NCBI GenBank assembly: GCA_029339195.1
Contig: JAPTJF010000054.1
Coordinates: 155,028-219,027, forward strand
DNA from: Micractinium sp. NFX-FRZ
Lineage: Eukaryota > Chlorophyta > Trebouxiophyceae > Chlorellales > Chlorellaceae
Length of the DNA: 64,000 bases
Direction of reading: 5' to 3'
Shown here: positions 24,001-35,155 of the stretch, piece after piece
Position numbering within the stretch: the first letter of the stretch is position 1
Layout of the letters: each line of letters opens with the position of its first letter
Made by a program: the position numbers and the translations under genes
Notes under the pieces: generated by a model
Told to the model about the DNA's origin: nothing
Database searches by the model: none
Seen by the model: the letters and a program-made list of their open reading frames with translations, nothing else

Positions 24001-27000
24001 GGCAGATGAGCAAGTGGGGGAAGGGCAGGTTGATGCAGGGGCGGTGGGTTTTGACAAGAAAGGGAAAACGTGCAGGGAGAGGTTCAGGGGGACAGCAAGG
24101 GATCAACGCACAGCAAAACTCAAGCAATGACTATGTGCACAGCAATAAGGTGCAGGGCTGCTGTTGTCGCTGGGCTGGATTCCCAAGCCGTGTTGCCTGT
24201 ACAAGCTTGGGGGGTGGGTGGGTGGTGGGGGGCGGGGGCGGGGGCGGGGCTGCACCCAGACACATGCATGCCACTTGCAAACAACTCTCAGCACCAGCTG
24301 GGCACGCCCAACCATTTGGTGCACCCAGGCTACCAGCCTGAGTGCACACTGCCCCACCCTGCCCCCGCCCCCGCCCCCGCCCACCTTCCACCAGTTGTCC
24401 AGCAGCTGCTTCTTGTTCTGCTGGATCACCAGGCGCCCCAGCTCCACGCTCTCCAGCGGGTTCAGCGTGCTCTTGGTGAGGATGGTGCCAAAGTAGACCA
24501 GCAGCGGGTTGGTCTGCCCGGGCTGGGCGGGCACGCGCTGGAAGCTCTCGATCGTCTCCTTGGTGCGCAGCACGCCCTGGGGCGACTCCGCCGCCAGCTC
24601 AGCAGCCTCCTTGTACTGCCCCGCGCCATACAGCCGCTGGAACTGCTGCACCACCAGGCCCTCGGCGCCCGGCAGGTTGCCACGCCGGGCAAGCGCCATG
24701 GCCAGATCCAGGTTCTGCAGCTGCTGGCTCACAAATGGCACCAGCGCGTCCTCGTTCACCGACCCCAGCAGCACCTGGCCGCGCCTGCGGGGCGGGAGCG
24801 GGGCAGCGGAAAGCCGGCATTGGATGCGTGAGCAGCGGCCGGACTTGCAGTTGCTTGTCAACAAAAGCAGGCCAGCGCAGGCTGCGACAACTGACAGCAC
24901 ACTGGGCCGGGTGCAAACATGCACACACCACCTTTGCAAGCATGGCTGCACCCACAATGATAGGCAGGCAAACCGCCCCTACCTGTTGATGGCCACAAAG
25001 CCGCCGGAGGAGGGGGCGGGTGCAGCCAGGAAGATGGGGTCGGCCGACACGCGGGTGCGGTACACCGCGGTGGCCGACTCCAGGTCGTACACAAACAGCA
25101 GGCCCAGCTTGGTGATGACGTACACCAGGCCGTACTTGTCGCTGCAGGCGGGGCGGTGGGCAGGGGTCGGTCAGCAACGCGCAACTGCAGACGCACAGGC
25201 TCAACACATTCACACCACACACACAAAGCATGACACATGGTCACCCCACGCCTGCACATGCTGCCAGCACCCGAGACCTCCAGCCCCCCACCTCGCTGCC
25301 CCCGCATGATATGGTATGTGTGTAGGCTCCTGCCTCCTGCACCCGCCCCCATCCCACCATCCAACTCCCCTCCCTTCACCGAGGTTTGCCCCGCCCCCCC
25401 ACCTGATCTGCATGGACACCGGGAAGTCATCTGCAAACTCGGGCGGGAAGAACAGCTCCGCCGACTTCTTCAGGCTCGTCTGCCCGGGCTGGCCCAGCTC
25501 GATCACATGCAGCTTGGAGACCACGGCGCCGCCCGCCCCCAGCGTCTTCTGTGCAAAGCTGATGACTGGGGCTGTCTTGCCGCCCAGCTGCAGCGTGGTG
25601 AAGGCCGCGGCGTGCGCCTCCAGCGCCTGGCTGCGCGACTGCTCCACGCTGTACAGCTGCATGAAGCCCTTGACCAGCTGCGGGCGCTCGGGGGCGCCGG
25701 GCGCGATGCCCACCAGCACGCACCTGCGGGCAGGCGGGCGGGCAGGCAGGGAAGCGATGCAACAACAGGGTGTCGGGAGGTGAATAGAGGACTGTGCCGC
25801 CCAGCAGCACCCATGTCTCTTGCAACATAACAAGGTGGTGCCTTAGGCGTAAACTCGCGCCAGCGGCAACATGGCGCATCGGCATCGACCAGATGTAACA
25901 ATACAGGAGGCAGGGGGCAGCAGCACCCACCACTTCTCGGTGGGGTCCACGCGGTAGCTGATGATCTGCGTCTGCTCCAGGTTGGCCGCCCGGTCAAACA
26001 CCTTGACCGGGTCGGAGGTGCCCTGCTGAGCGGCAAAACAAGCGGCGGTGGTGGTCGTGAACAGAGCAGCAGGTGTGCACAACCCGGCATGTGAGGCCTG
26101 CAGCTGCCGCGCTTGCTGCAACACTATGGCTCGCCCTCCGCCCTCGCCCCTGCCGCTGCCCCGGCCCAGCACCCCAGCCCCCACTGCAGCCTGTATCCCA
26201 GCTCACCTCCATGTCCCAGTGGTAGACTGCCGTGGCGGTGACCAGGCCCAGCTTGGTGGGGGACACCCACTTCCAGAACACCACCGCCTGCGCAAACTGC
26301 ACCGACTTGAGCTTGGCCTTGCTCTCCAGGTTGAAGATCTGCAGGTTGTCGCCCTCCACGCCAGGCACCTGCGCCTTGAGCGCCATCACCTGCACCAGCG
26401 CCCGGCGCCCCAGCAGCACATGTCAGCGACGCCCAACCTCGGGCGCATCAGCGGTTGCAGCCCCCAGCTGGCAGCAGGGGTGTGTGCGTGCGGCACAGCG
26501 ATCACAGCTTGCCACATGCCCGCATTGCAAGCACCCATCAAACGGCAGGGTGCATCCACGCTGCCCAGCATGTGGTCACCTTGCTGACGGGGTTCATGAT
26601 CGCACTGTCCGCCTTGATGGGGCGCTTCTCTGGGGCGGAAGGCGAAGCGGTGTCAATGATCACCTGTGGTGAGGCAAGGCAAGCAGCATGGCAGGCAGGG
26701 TAAGGATGAGAGGCGGCGCAGGGGCAAGGTGAAGGGCGCAAGGCATGGTGGGCATGGGAAGGCACAACAGTGGGGAGGACAGGTGGCGCACGCGGCAATG
26801 CACGGCCAAACGTTTGAGTGCTGGTGCACCATGTGCACCCTGTCCCGTGCGCCACTTGACACACCAGTTTGCAGGTCTCCCAGGCCATGCATAAGCTGCC
26901 GACAATGGCACGCCCAGCAGCCCTTCCACGGCAGCTCCCCACGCTCCGCCAGCCAGCACCCACCCAGCGCAGCTGCACCCACCACTGCCGAGGGTCAGCA

Positions 27001-27584
27001 CTCACCAGCTGGTTCTGCGGCGTGGTCTCACGCACGCAGATGTACTTGTCTGACTCGCATGTCACATTGGTGAACGTGATCGCTGCGGGCTGCACGCCGA
27101 GGTTTTGGAGCTGCAAGGGGCGGCAAGGGAGGCGCGGACATACCGTCGGGGTTGGGTAAGCGGCGCGTGTGGCAGGGGCTTCGGGCAGCCCGTTGGGCTC
27201 CAAGGCATACAGGCTGATGAGAGTGAAATGTATACATCCAGCTTGTACCCAAAACAGGGAGCCTGGGGACACGGATGATGCCCAGCCCGCGTGGCAGCCA
27301 GGCGGTCAGGAGCGCCGTCTGGAGCAGCAGGCGGAGGCACGGCGCCAGCGGCAGAGGCACTGGCACACGCGCTGCTGCCGGCCACGCGCCGCCGGGCGCC
27401 TTCCGTCTGCTGCCCGATCCACAGGCAGCAAGACCTAGCGCCACGCCCGCGTCGATCGCCTTGAGCGGTTGACTCCCTCCACCTCACTCCCTCCCCTCCC
27501 CCCTGCCCGCGGTCCCGCGCATCGATGAGAAATGCTACTCACAGAGACCACCTCCCGGAGCCCTATGGGCGGTGCGGCAGCCAT
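12024..27584 (-). CDS. CLTC: Clathrin heavy chain
   Basis: Structural triskelion leg of clathrin coats, acting in vesicle budding at plasma membrane and trans-Golgi/endosomes. About 38 short exons encode roughly 1,700 residues. Exon 1 (27584-27543) is [14 protein letters not shown], followed by [16 protein letters not shown] and [11 protein letters not shown]. The N-terminal propeller shows [13 protein letters not shown] and [14 protein letters not shown]. The linker and repeats show [96 protein letters not shown] and [20 protein letters not shown]. The trimerisation region is [19 protein letters not shown] and [13 protein letters not shown]. The tail [15 protein letters not shown] ends GMPPQF; it resembles land-plant clathrin and lacks the animal QLMLT uncoating motif. 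Start and stop agree with family ends. Many introns hold decayed copies of adjoining exon edges. Promoter shared with the divergent VARICOSE gene. Family assignment is essentially certain. Confidence 0.97.
13093..13196. repeat. Duplicated exon 5' edge in clathrin intron
   Basis: The exon beginning TCGTCGGACCGCGAGATTGC (minus strand) has a near-identical copy with its CTGCAG acceptor at about 13167-13196, one T-to-C-type change apart. Confidence 0.85.
13360..13550. repeat. Exon 3' edge present up to three times in clathrin intron
   Basis: The true exon end (13513-13550, carrying GGAGACGGCGGCGCAGGTGC on the minus strand) recurs at 13429-13468 with one inserted base. A third, more decayed copy lies at about 13370-13432. 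The spacer CACACCCTGCCCAAG is repeated with it. Confidence 0.8.
13973..14120. repeat. Duplicated exon edge in clathrin intron (AVNELL exon)
   Basis: AGCAGCTCGTTCACGGCCTC and the following TTGACCTGGCGGGAGGGA occur at 13977 and again at 14083 with single-base differences. The second copy lies wholly in the intron. Confidence 0.9.
14250..14440. repeat. Duplicated exon edge in clathrin intron (SVQKNN exon)
   Basis: The exon end reading TGTTCTTCTGCACGCTCAGC on the plus strand is at about 14410-14430. A copy lies at about 14312-14332 with a flanking CACCAGCTGCCCNGTT segment also doubled (14252 and 14364). Confidence 0.9.
18203..18345. repeat. Duplicated exon edge in clathrin intron (RAHEFATK exon)
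   Basis: The true edge CACCTTGGTGGCGAATTCGT then GCGCCCGGTTCAGGTCC (18305-18340) has a decayed copy at 18208-18243. A weaker second copy of the opposite edge of this exon is at about 18555-18590. Confidence 0.8.
21535..21665. repeat. Duplicated exon edge in clathrin intron (TFLMEV exon)
   Basis: CTCCATGAGGAAGG followed by a C-TGCACGC-like stretch occurs at the true edge (about 21641) and again about 100 bp away in the intron (about 21540). Confidence 0.8.
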
Positions 27585-28039
27585 CTTTGCAGCCCCGATC
27601 GCAGTTTTGGGGCCAGGGCCCTCAAGGGGTGCTGCTGCTCACACCCAGATCTCCCCAAGCGTGTGAGGGTGCGCAGAATTCGTGTGGGAGGGCCACGCCT
27701 GCCAGAAGACGCGCCCTCTCATGCTATGCTGGCACCAGCATAGCAATGGCGCAGCATGGAGCTGGCCTGCCTCCCGCCTGCTAGCTCTGAAAACTCAAAG
27801 ATCGGCGCATACCCCAGCACATCGAGCTGGTGGCACGAGCTGCAAGCCGCGGGAGTGACTGCGAAGCGCCAGGGAGCAGAAGGCTACCAGGCAGGCAGGT
27901 CACAGCGGCATCAGCTTTCCAACTGCACTGCTTGTTCTGGATCGAGCGGCCAAGGCGCCCGACACCCCCACTGATCTCCCCCCAATCACCGCTGGCTCTA
28001 CGGCCCGTGGCCCTCCCCTCCTGCAGTCGGGAGCTAGCC
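27585..28039. promoter_or_regulatory. Bidirectional promoter between clathrin heavy chain and VARICOSE
   Basis: 455 bp separate the divergent start codons. The interval must hold both promoters and 5' UTRs. No TATA box or known element was recognised. The pairing of two housekeeping genes suggests shared constitutive expression (inference). Confidence 0.6.
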
Positions 28040-31000
28040 ATGGCCGGTGTGCCTGGCGCGGGGCTGCTGGCGCTGCTGCGCAGGCGCAGCGACGCAAGTG
28101 ACACCGCCGCTGCCAGCGGCAGCGGCCCTTCCGTCCTCACCGCCACCGCTCCCTCCAAGTTTGAGGCGCGCAGCTCAGCGGTGCATGCACTGGAGCACGC
28201 GGTTGCGGCGGGAAAAGTGTCTGAGGCGGCGCGGTCTGCGGCGCAGGGGCGGCGCGTCCCTTCGGGGCCCAGCTATGTGTACGATATTGACGTGCACGTG
28301 CCGCACGAGGCGCAGCCGCAGCTGCCGGTGAGAGGGCGCTGCGTCAGGGCAGCGTGCATGAGTGTGCGCAGCAGAGCGGGCAATGTGTAACGGTGCATGC
28401 ACTAGGCAGCAGGTGCAGGGTAGAGGGGCTGGCCATGCTATCTGTCTGGGCGCTTGGAAAGGTGGCACGCGGCCACGGCAGCTCTGCTGCCGAACCGGCG
28501 TGTTTTCACCGCCTCCACTGCCCCACAGCCCGCCTGCACCACCTGCCTCTGCGCACTCTCCTGCACTCAATAAATGCAACGCAACACAACGCACCCTCCC
28601 CCGCAGGTCACCCCGGTCACGCTGATCAACACAGAGTATGCGCTGCACCACTACCGCCAGAACGCGGTCAGCCCGGCCTACCTGTGCTACGGCCTGAAGC
28701 AGGGCCACATCCGCGTGCTCAGCAGGCACAGCGCGGTGCGCGCGCTCCTCAAGGGCCACTCCAAGCCGCTCACAGACCTGCAGTTTGCAGGCGGTGCAGT
28801 CGAGGCGGGCAGCAGCAGCGCCTCCACCCCCGGCAGCGGCGGCAACCTGCTGGCGTCGGGCGGCCAGGACGGCCAGCTGTTTGTGTGGCAGCTGTGGCTG
28901 GACGAGGATGCAGCTGTCATCCGGGAGACGCAGAAGCTGCAGGCCAACTTTGTGACGGCGGCAGGTGCGGGGGAGGGTCGTACGCGGGGAGCGGGCAGGA
29001 CGGCCTGCCATGTGCTGATCGCGCAGGCTGCAGCTGCACCATCCCACTCAAAAGAATTCGCGGATGGCTCACTTTTAAGCTGCATGTGCTGCTGCGTCTT
29101 CTGCTGCTGCTGTTGTCTCTTTAAGCTGCCGTCGCTCAGCACACGCCTGTCAAAGCTTGCCCGCCTGCTGGCTGACCCCGCCCTTCCGTCCCTCCCCACA
29201 TGCGTGCGCAGGCCCCGCTGGCGACGTCTTCCTCTCCTGGCACACCCCCAGCCAGCGGGTGCTGGCGGTGGGCGTGGGCGGCAAGGTGCTGCTGGTGTCG
29301 GTGCCCCCCGAAGGCATGGAGCAGCTCAACTTTGAGCTGGACGGCGACTCCACCCCCGGTGGGTCTCTCTAGCCCTCTTTTGTGTGCCTTGCCTTGCTTG
29401 TGTGTGCCTGGGCTGGCGTGGTCGGGTGTGCTTGGCGGGTGCTGCAGAGAGGAGGGGATTGAGGACAGAGCTGTTAATCGAGGACAGAGCAGGAAGTGGC
29501 TGACTAGATGATGTGGTGCCCGGGTAGAGACTCCCACGCCTGGCAAACGGTTCCTCGGCTGCCTGGAGTAGGGTGGGTGGGCGGACGCGTGGGTGGCGAT
29601 CTGTGGGCACTCTGCTGACTGGCAGCTGGCAGGTTGAGGGCTCAGTGCGCACCTGCTCAGTCTGTTTCCCCCCCTGCTTCTTTGCCCGCCAAACCCACCT
29701 GCCTGACTACTTTATAACACTCCTCTCCTACGTCTCTTGCCCACCTGCCGCAGATGCCAGCGTGCTGCCCGACTGGGCCGGCGAACCAATCAGCTGCCTG
29801 TCCTTCTCCCCCGACGGCGAGCTGCTGGCGGCAGGCGGCGCTGAGGGCACGGTGCGCGTGTGGCAGCTGCAATCGTCGGCCGCCGCGCCCGCCGGCGGCA
29901 GCCCCGCCCTGGTCGCACGCGGCAGCGCAACGGTGCCAGCTGGCGCGCCTGGCACAGCCGTTGGCTCCGTGCGCTGGCTGCCCACCACCGACGGCTGGGT
30001 GCTGCTCACCGGCAATGCCAACAACTCCACGCTCCGCCTGTGGCACGCGGCCGCCGGCGCGCCCGTCGGCGAGTGCGCGCCGCTGCAGCGGCTGGCGTTT
30101 GATGGCAAGGATGGGCAGCGGGGGTTCTTCAACCACGTGGATGTGGTGCCCTCGCAGCAGCTGGTGGTCCTGGCCGACACGGCGCGCAAGGGCGTGTACA
30201 CCCTGCATTACTCGGGTGGGTTGAGCAGTTGGCGTCTGCATATCATTTTCGGTTTGTGCTGCAATGGGTGGGACGATTTGGGGTGAGTGGGTGGATGTCA
30301 CGGGGCTATCGCAAGGTGTCGGGGCACGCAAGATGGGGTGCACCGCACCGCTCGGGTGGTGCCCATGTGGGTCCGCGGGTGGTGAATGGTGCTTGGGCTG
30401 CGTGGGGCGCGCAACATGCTCTACACGCTGAACTGCTGCGATGCCACCGAATGCTTGGAAAGACTGCATGGGTGGTGATTTGGGGGTGCTTGGGTCCTAA
30501 CCGCGTTGAAGTGTCGGTGCTGTGCTGGGCCAACGGCAGCCCCACAGTCAACCGGCAAGCGCCCATCTTAAGGCGCTGGGCTTGCTTCCTTCAGCATTAA
30601 CCGCCTGTGCGCTTGCACTGCTCCCACCTGCCCGCTGCAGGCGAGGGCGCCGCGCTGCGCTTTGACTATGTGGCCCGCTTTGGGGTGGCCGTGCCCATCC
30701 TGTCGTTCACCGCCGCCTGGAGCCCCACCCCGGCAGCCGGCGACGGTGGCGGCGAGCAGCAGGACTCCCCCCACGTGGAGCTGCACTGCGTGCAGACCAC
30801 GGCCATCCAGCAGTACAGCCTGGACCCGCAGCTGTGCTACGACGGTACCGCTGCCGACTCGGAGCCAGGTGGGCGGCTGCATGGGGCCCGGCGGGACGGG
30901 GACACTTGCTGGTGTTTTGAGAATCAAGTGTTTGCCTGATTGACGGGGGGCGGGGAAACGTGTGCAATTAGCAGGCAGGTAGGGCATGCTCAGCCAGCCA

Positions 31001-34000
31001 AATGGCCAGCGGCAGCAGGTGCTCTGCCCTGCTGCCCTGGTACCGTCAAGGAGCTTCATCCAACTCTGCTTGCTTGAATCATGCGTGCTTGTGTGATGCC
31101 TGCATGCATGCTGAGGCGCACAGGCTGTGGTGGATGGCAGCAGCGTTGACCTCTTCCTCTCCGCTCGCTCTCCTGGGAGCTCATTTGCTTCCCTCTTCCA
31201 TGCTTGGTAGCCTGTGCGTGTGCAGAGGAGGAGGCTGAGCTGGAGTACAGCATCTTTGATTTTTACTCTCCTGGATTTATCCGGATGTTCATTGCTTACT
31301 TCTGCCATGCCTGCTTGCGTGTGTGTGGTGCGTGCAGAGGAGGAGGCTGAGCTGGACGACGGCAGCGCTGCCTTCACTGTTTCCGATTTGGATGCTTATT
31401 TGCTTGTTCTGTGTGCAGAGGAGGACGCTGAGCTGGACGACGGCATCGTGCGGCGGAGCAGCCTGCTTGAGCGGGAGGGCAAGGACGTGAGCGAGCTGAG
31501 CATCCGGGCGCAGCCGTCCACCGCCGTCCCCATGCCCTCTGCTGAGCTGGCCAGCGGCGGCACCCCCCGCAAGGAGGGCTCCCAGGCAGGCTCGCGCGCA
31601 AGCTCACGTGCCGGCTCCGTGGCCGCCTCGCCAGAGAAAGCGGCGCTGCCCTCGCCGCCGCCGGCAGCAGCTGCGCCGGAGGTTGAGCCGGCGACCGAGC
31701 CGGCGGCAGTAGAGGCGGCTGGGCCGCCGCTGGCAGAGCCCAGCATTGATGGCGTGGTCTCGCTGGCTGGCATCCTGCCGCCGCCGGAGCCTGAGTGCGA
31801 GCCTCCAGAGCCCAAGGCAAGCGTGCTCCCTCGCCAGACCACCTGCCCGTGCCTTTTGGCCGGCCGCTGCATGTGCCTCCCTGGTGGCGACGCTCGCTGG
31901 ACCTGGTGCAGTGTGCTGGCACAGCTGGCGGCGGTGGGAAGACGCTTGCAGAGAGCCACAAGCAACTTCGCCAGCATGCCGCCCTGGCACATGACGTAGC
32001 ATGCATCTCCTGCCGCTATCGCAGTACTTGCGCTGCCTGCTCCCTTGCCCATATCCTGTCCCTTGCCGCACCTTCATGCGCCCACTGCAGGGCGCATCAG
32101 GCGAGGTCACTCCGGAGGAATGCCCCAGCCCGCCCCCCACCCCCACCGAGCAGCAGCGCATGCAGGAGGTGGCAGCTGCGGAAGCAGCGGCGGCAGCAGC
32201 GGCGGTTGCAACCGCCGCTGCACCGCCGCCGCCCCGTCTGCTCACGCCCTCTGACCTTCTTCAGTCTGCTGCCTCCAGCACTGCCACCACCGGACGCAGC
32301 TCCCCTGCTGCCACCAGCGAAAACAGCCGGCAGGCGCCGCCCGCGCAGCCGCAGCAGGTGCACAGCGCGCCTGCGCCGCCCGCGCCGGCGGCAGCAGCGG
32401 CGGCAAGCGCGGCCCCGGCCCAGCAGGACGCGGCAGTGGGGACAGCGGATGACGCAGCAGCGGCGGTTGCCTCGCCATCTGAGATGGCGGCCGCGGCTGC
32501 AGCGCATGACGCTGCCGTGGCAGCGGTGGTCATGGAGCAGATGGGTGGGGTGCACAAGAAGTTTGTTGGGCACGTGTCCCTCATGTACCGCGAGCTGCTC
32601 AAAGCGATGAAGGCTGAGATGACGTCCCAAGCAGCAGCACAGCAGCAGGCCACAGCGACGCTGCTGGCGGCGGCGCTGGAGAGCCAGAAGCAGCAGGTGG
32701 GTGGGTGGGTGGCATGGTGGCATGGTGGGTGGGTGTGGGAAATGGACACGTCTATCGTGCCCACCAGCCAGGCCATGCTGCATTGCGTGCAGCCGCCGCC
32801 CTGTTGCCTGCATTGTGTGCTCCTTCAGCTCACATCCCTCGCTCCTGCCTCACCTCCAAGCCTGCCTTCCTGCCGTCACACCCTACCCTGTGCACACAGA
32901 TTGAGGCTGAGCGGGCGGCGGTGCTAGCCGAGGAGCGGGCCAACATTGAGCGCCTGCTGACCGCCATCTCCGGCACTCTGAACCGCGACCTGCCCGCCAA
33001 GCTGCAAGAGGCGGTGCGGGGCGAGCTGGCGGGGCTGGGCGACAGCCTGGCGGCCAGCCTGGCGCCAGCGGTGCAGCAGGCGCTGGCGGGAGGCCTGCCC
33101 AAGGTGGGTGGGGAGGCGGTGCGCGTGTGTGTGTGTGTGTGTTTGCAGGAAGGCTGTGCCCACCAGAGGTTGTGTCTCGAGGAAGGCGCCGCGAATGCGG
33201 GCAGTGTGTGTGCATAGAAAGGCTGCGACCTGGGGAGGTTGGATCCCAAGGAAGAAGCTGTGACTGCAGGAATGGTGCTGGGTTGGGGAGCTGATGTGTG
33301 TGCCCTGCCCCTCGGCACCGGGCCCTGCCGCTCGCAACCCTGCCTCCCTCCGCTCCCCACCTCCGCCTCTTTCCGGCTCCCCACCCTTGCTTCCTTCATG
33401 GCCCGCCCCACCCACATCTGCCCACACTAACCCTGCCCCTGCACCCCTCCCCACCCCCGCTTGCTGCACCGCCCGCCCCGCCCACCTCTGCCCACGCCAA
33501 CCCTTCCCCCCTCCCCTGTGCCTCACGCCACGCACAGGAGCTGGGCGCTGCCCTCAAGGCGGCGGGCGTGGACGGCAAGCAGCTGGCGCCGGCCCTCACC
33601 GCTGGGCTGGGCAAGCCGCTGCAAGAGGCCCTGCGCACCTCCTTCACCAAGCAGGTGGTCCCCGCCTTTGAGGGCGCCACCCAGGCCATGTTCCAGCAGA
33701 TGCAGGCAGCGCTGACGGACGGCCTGCAAGAGCACCTGCAGGTGGGCGGGGCTGTTTGCTGTTGGGTGGATGGTGGGGGAAGGGGTGGGGCCGTGTTGCA
33801 GCATGTGCACAGCAGCGCTGACGGCGGGGCTGCAGGAGCACCTGCAGGTGGGCGGGCTGTTTTGTTAGCTTCCCCTTTTTTGCTTTCGTGTCTTCATTTG
33901 GTTGGTTGGAAGAATGGCGGGTGAATGCGAGCTGGGGGAGGGTTCCGTCCACGGTCCAGCAGCTCAGTAGGCGCTGCCTGCGCTGGCACCCTGACAGCCG

Positions 34001-34995
34001 CTTGCTGGAAACATCCCACCCCGGCTGCCTCCTTTTCCGCCACGCCCAACACAGCTCCACATCCCTGCACCGGTCTCCCCCTTTCCTCACCCTGCCACCC
34101 CTCCCTGTCCCCTCTCCCCTCCCCCAAGGCCTCCAAGGCGGCGCTCACGGAACCGACAGCGCTGGCGGGACAGCTGGCCGCCAGCCTGGCCAGCGCCCAG
34201 TCCCTGGCTGCCTCCCTCAACCAGGGGCAGCAGCAGCTGCTGCGGGCGCAGTCCATATCTGGCACCGGCGGCACCCGCAGGTGAGGCGGCGGGGGGCAGG
34301 GTGGGTGGTGCGACGCGCCAAGGGGAGGTGGGAGCCAACGCTGCTCGCAACAAAGGCCTGAGCGCGCTCGCCGCTGCGGCAGCACATGCGGCCTTGGCTA
34401 CACCCTGCTTGGCCACCGGCCCGCTTCCTGCCTCCACCCCTGCCTCCCAACACCCCTGCTGCCCATGCACGCCTGCTGGGCCCAGCCTTCTGCCACCCGC
34501 GCATGCCCCCACACTCCTGCCCCCACACTTCCGCATCACGCCCCCTGCCCCGCCCCCCCTCCCTGGCGCAGCCCCGCGGCCCCCGTGGACGTGCGCGCCG
34601 AGCTCGCTTCCCTCCTGCAGGGCGGCAAGTACGAGGCGGCCTTCTCCAAGGCGCTGGGCCTGCAGGACGTGGCCACCGTGGGCTGGCTGGCCACCCAGGC
34701 CGACGCGCCCAGCGTGCTGTCCCAGGACCCCTGCCCCCTCTCCCAGCTCGTGCTGCTCAGCCTGGTGCAGCAGCTGAGCGCGGATCTGACCACCCACCTG
34801 GGCGCCAAGCTGGCGTGGATCCGAGAGGCGGCCATGCTGATTGACCCTCGGGACCCGCAGATGGCGCGGCACGTGAGGCCGGTGCTGGAGGGGGTGCACG
34901 GCGCGCTGCAGGCCGCCGCGGCGCGGCTGAGCGGCGCAGAGGCGTCCAGCTGCCGGCTGACCATGCACGTGGTGCACAGCCAGATGACCAGCTAG
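28040..34995 (+). CDS. VCS: VARICOSE/EDC4-type mRNA decapping scaffold
   Basis: Scaffold that joins DCP2/DCP1 in cytoplasmic processing bodies for 5' mRNA decapping. Start at 28040 (MAGVPGAGLLALLRRR). The WD40 part shows VTPVTLINTEYALHHYR, AYLCYGLKQGHIRVLSRHSA, KGHSKPLTDLQF and LASGGQDGQLFVWQL. It continues with ISCLSFSPDGELLAAGG, GTVRVWQL and VDVVPSQQLVVLADTARKG. Next come low-complexity Ala/Pro/Ser exons (31420-32600) and helical, coiled-coil-like exons (VMEQMGGVHKKFVGHVSLM; ERAAVLAEERANIERLL). The conserved C-terminal domain is LASLLQGGKYEAAFSKAL, DVATVGWLATQAD, PCPLSQLVLLSLVQQLS and CRLTMHVVHSQ, very close to plant VARICOSE. About 11 exons. The 5' edge of the exon near 31422 and the end of the exon near 33741 are duplicated in introns. 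The region spanning the stop codon is also duplicated in the 3' UTR. A TGTAA signal is at 35445. Confidence 0.95.
31222..31445. repeat. Triplicated acceptor plus exon start in VARICOSE
   Basis: GCAGAGGAGGAGGCTGAGCT occurs at about 31223 and 31336. The third copy (31418, GAGGACGCTGAGCTGGACGA) opens the true exon. All three carry an AG acceptor, so the upstream copies could act as alternative acceptors. Confidence 0.85.
33706..33857. repeat. Duplicated exon end plus donor in VARICOSE
   Basis: The exon end with AGCACCTGCAG|GTGGGCGGG at about 33730-33750 is repeated at about 33836-33857. It is preceded in both copies by GCAGCGCTGACGG. Confidence 0.9.
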
Positions 34996-35155
34996 CTGAT
35001 GAGGTGGCGGGCGCCAGCTCAGCAGGATGTGGCCAGCACAGCAAGTGCCTGCTGACCATGCACGTGGTGCACAGCACCAGCTAGCTGATGAGGATGGGCT
35101 GGCAGGCGGGCAGGCGCCAGGTCAGCAGGATGTGGCCAGCTCAGCGAGTGCCGGC
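34955..35155. repeat. Tandem duplication across the VARICOSE stop codon
   Basis: CTGACCATGCACGTGGTGCA followed by ACCAGCTAGCTGATGAGG appears at the true C-terminus (about 34960-35005) and again at about 35052-35092. The flanking GTCAGCAGGATGTGGCCAGC is also doubled. A whole 3'-terminal unit was copied into the 3' UTR. Confidence 0.9.

Noticed and set aside
30568..31377. Long minus-strand frames inside VARICOSE and many similar antisense frames across the window
   Set aside because: Shadow frames of GC-rich coding sequence; the sense strand carries the conserved protein.
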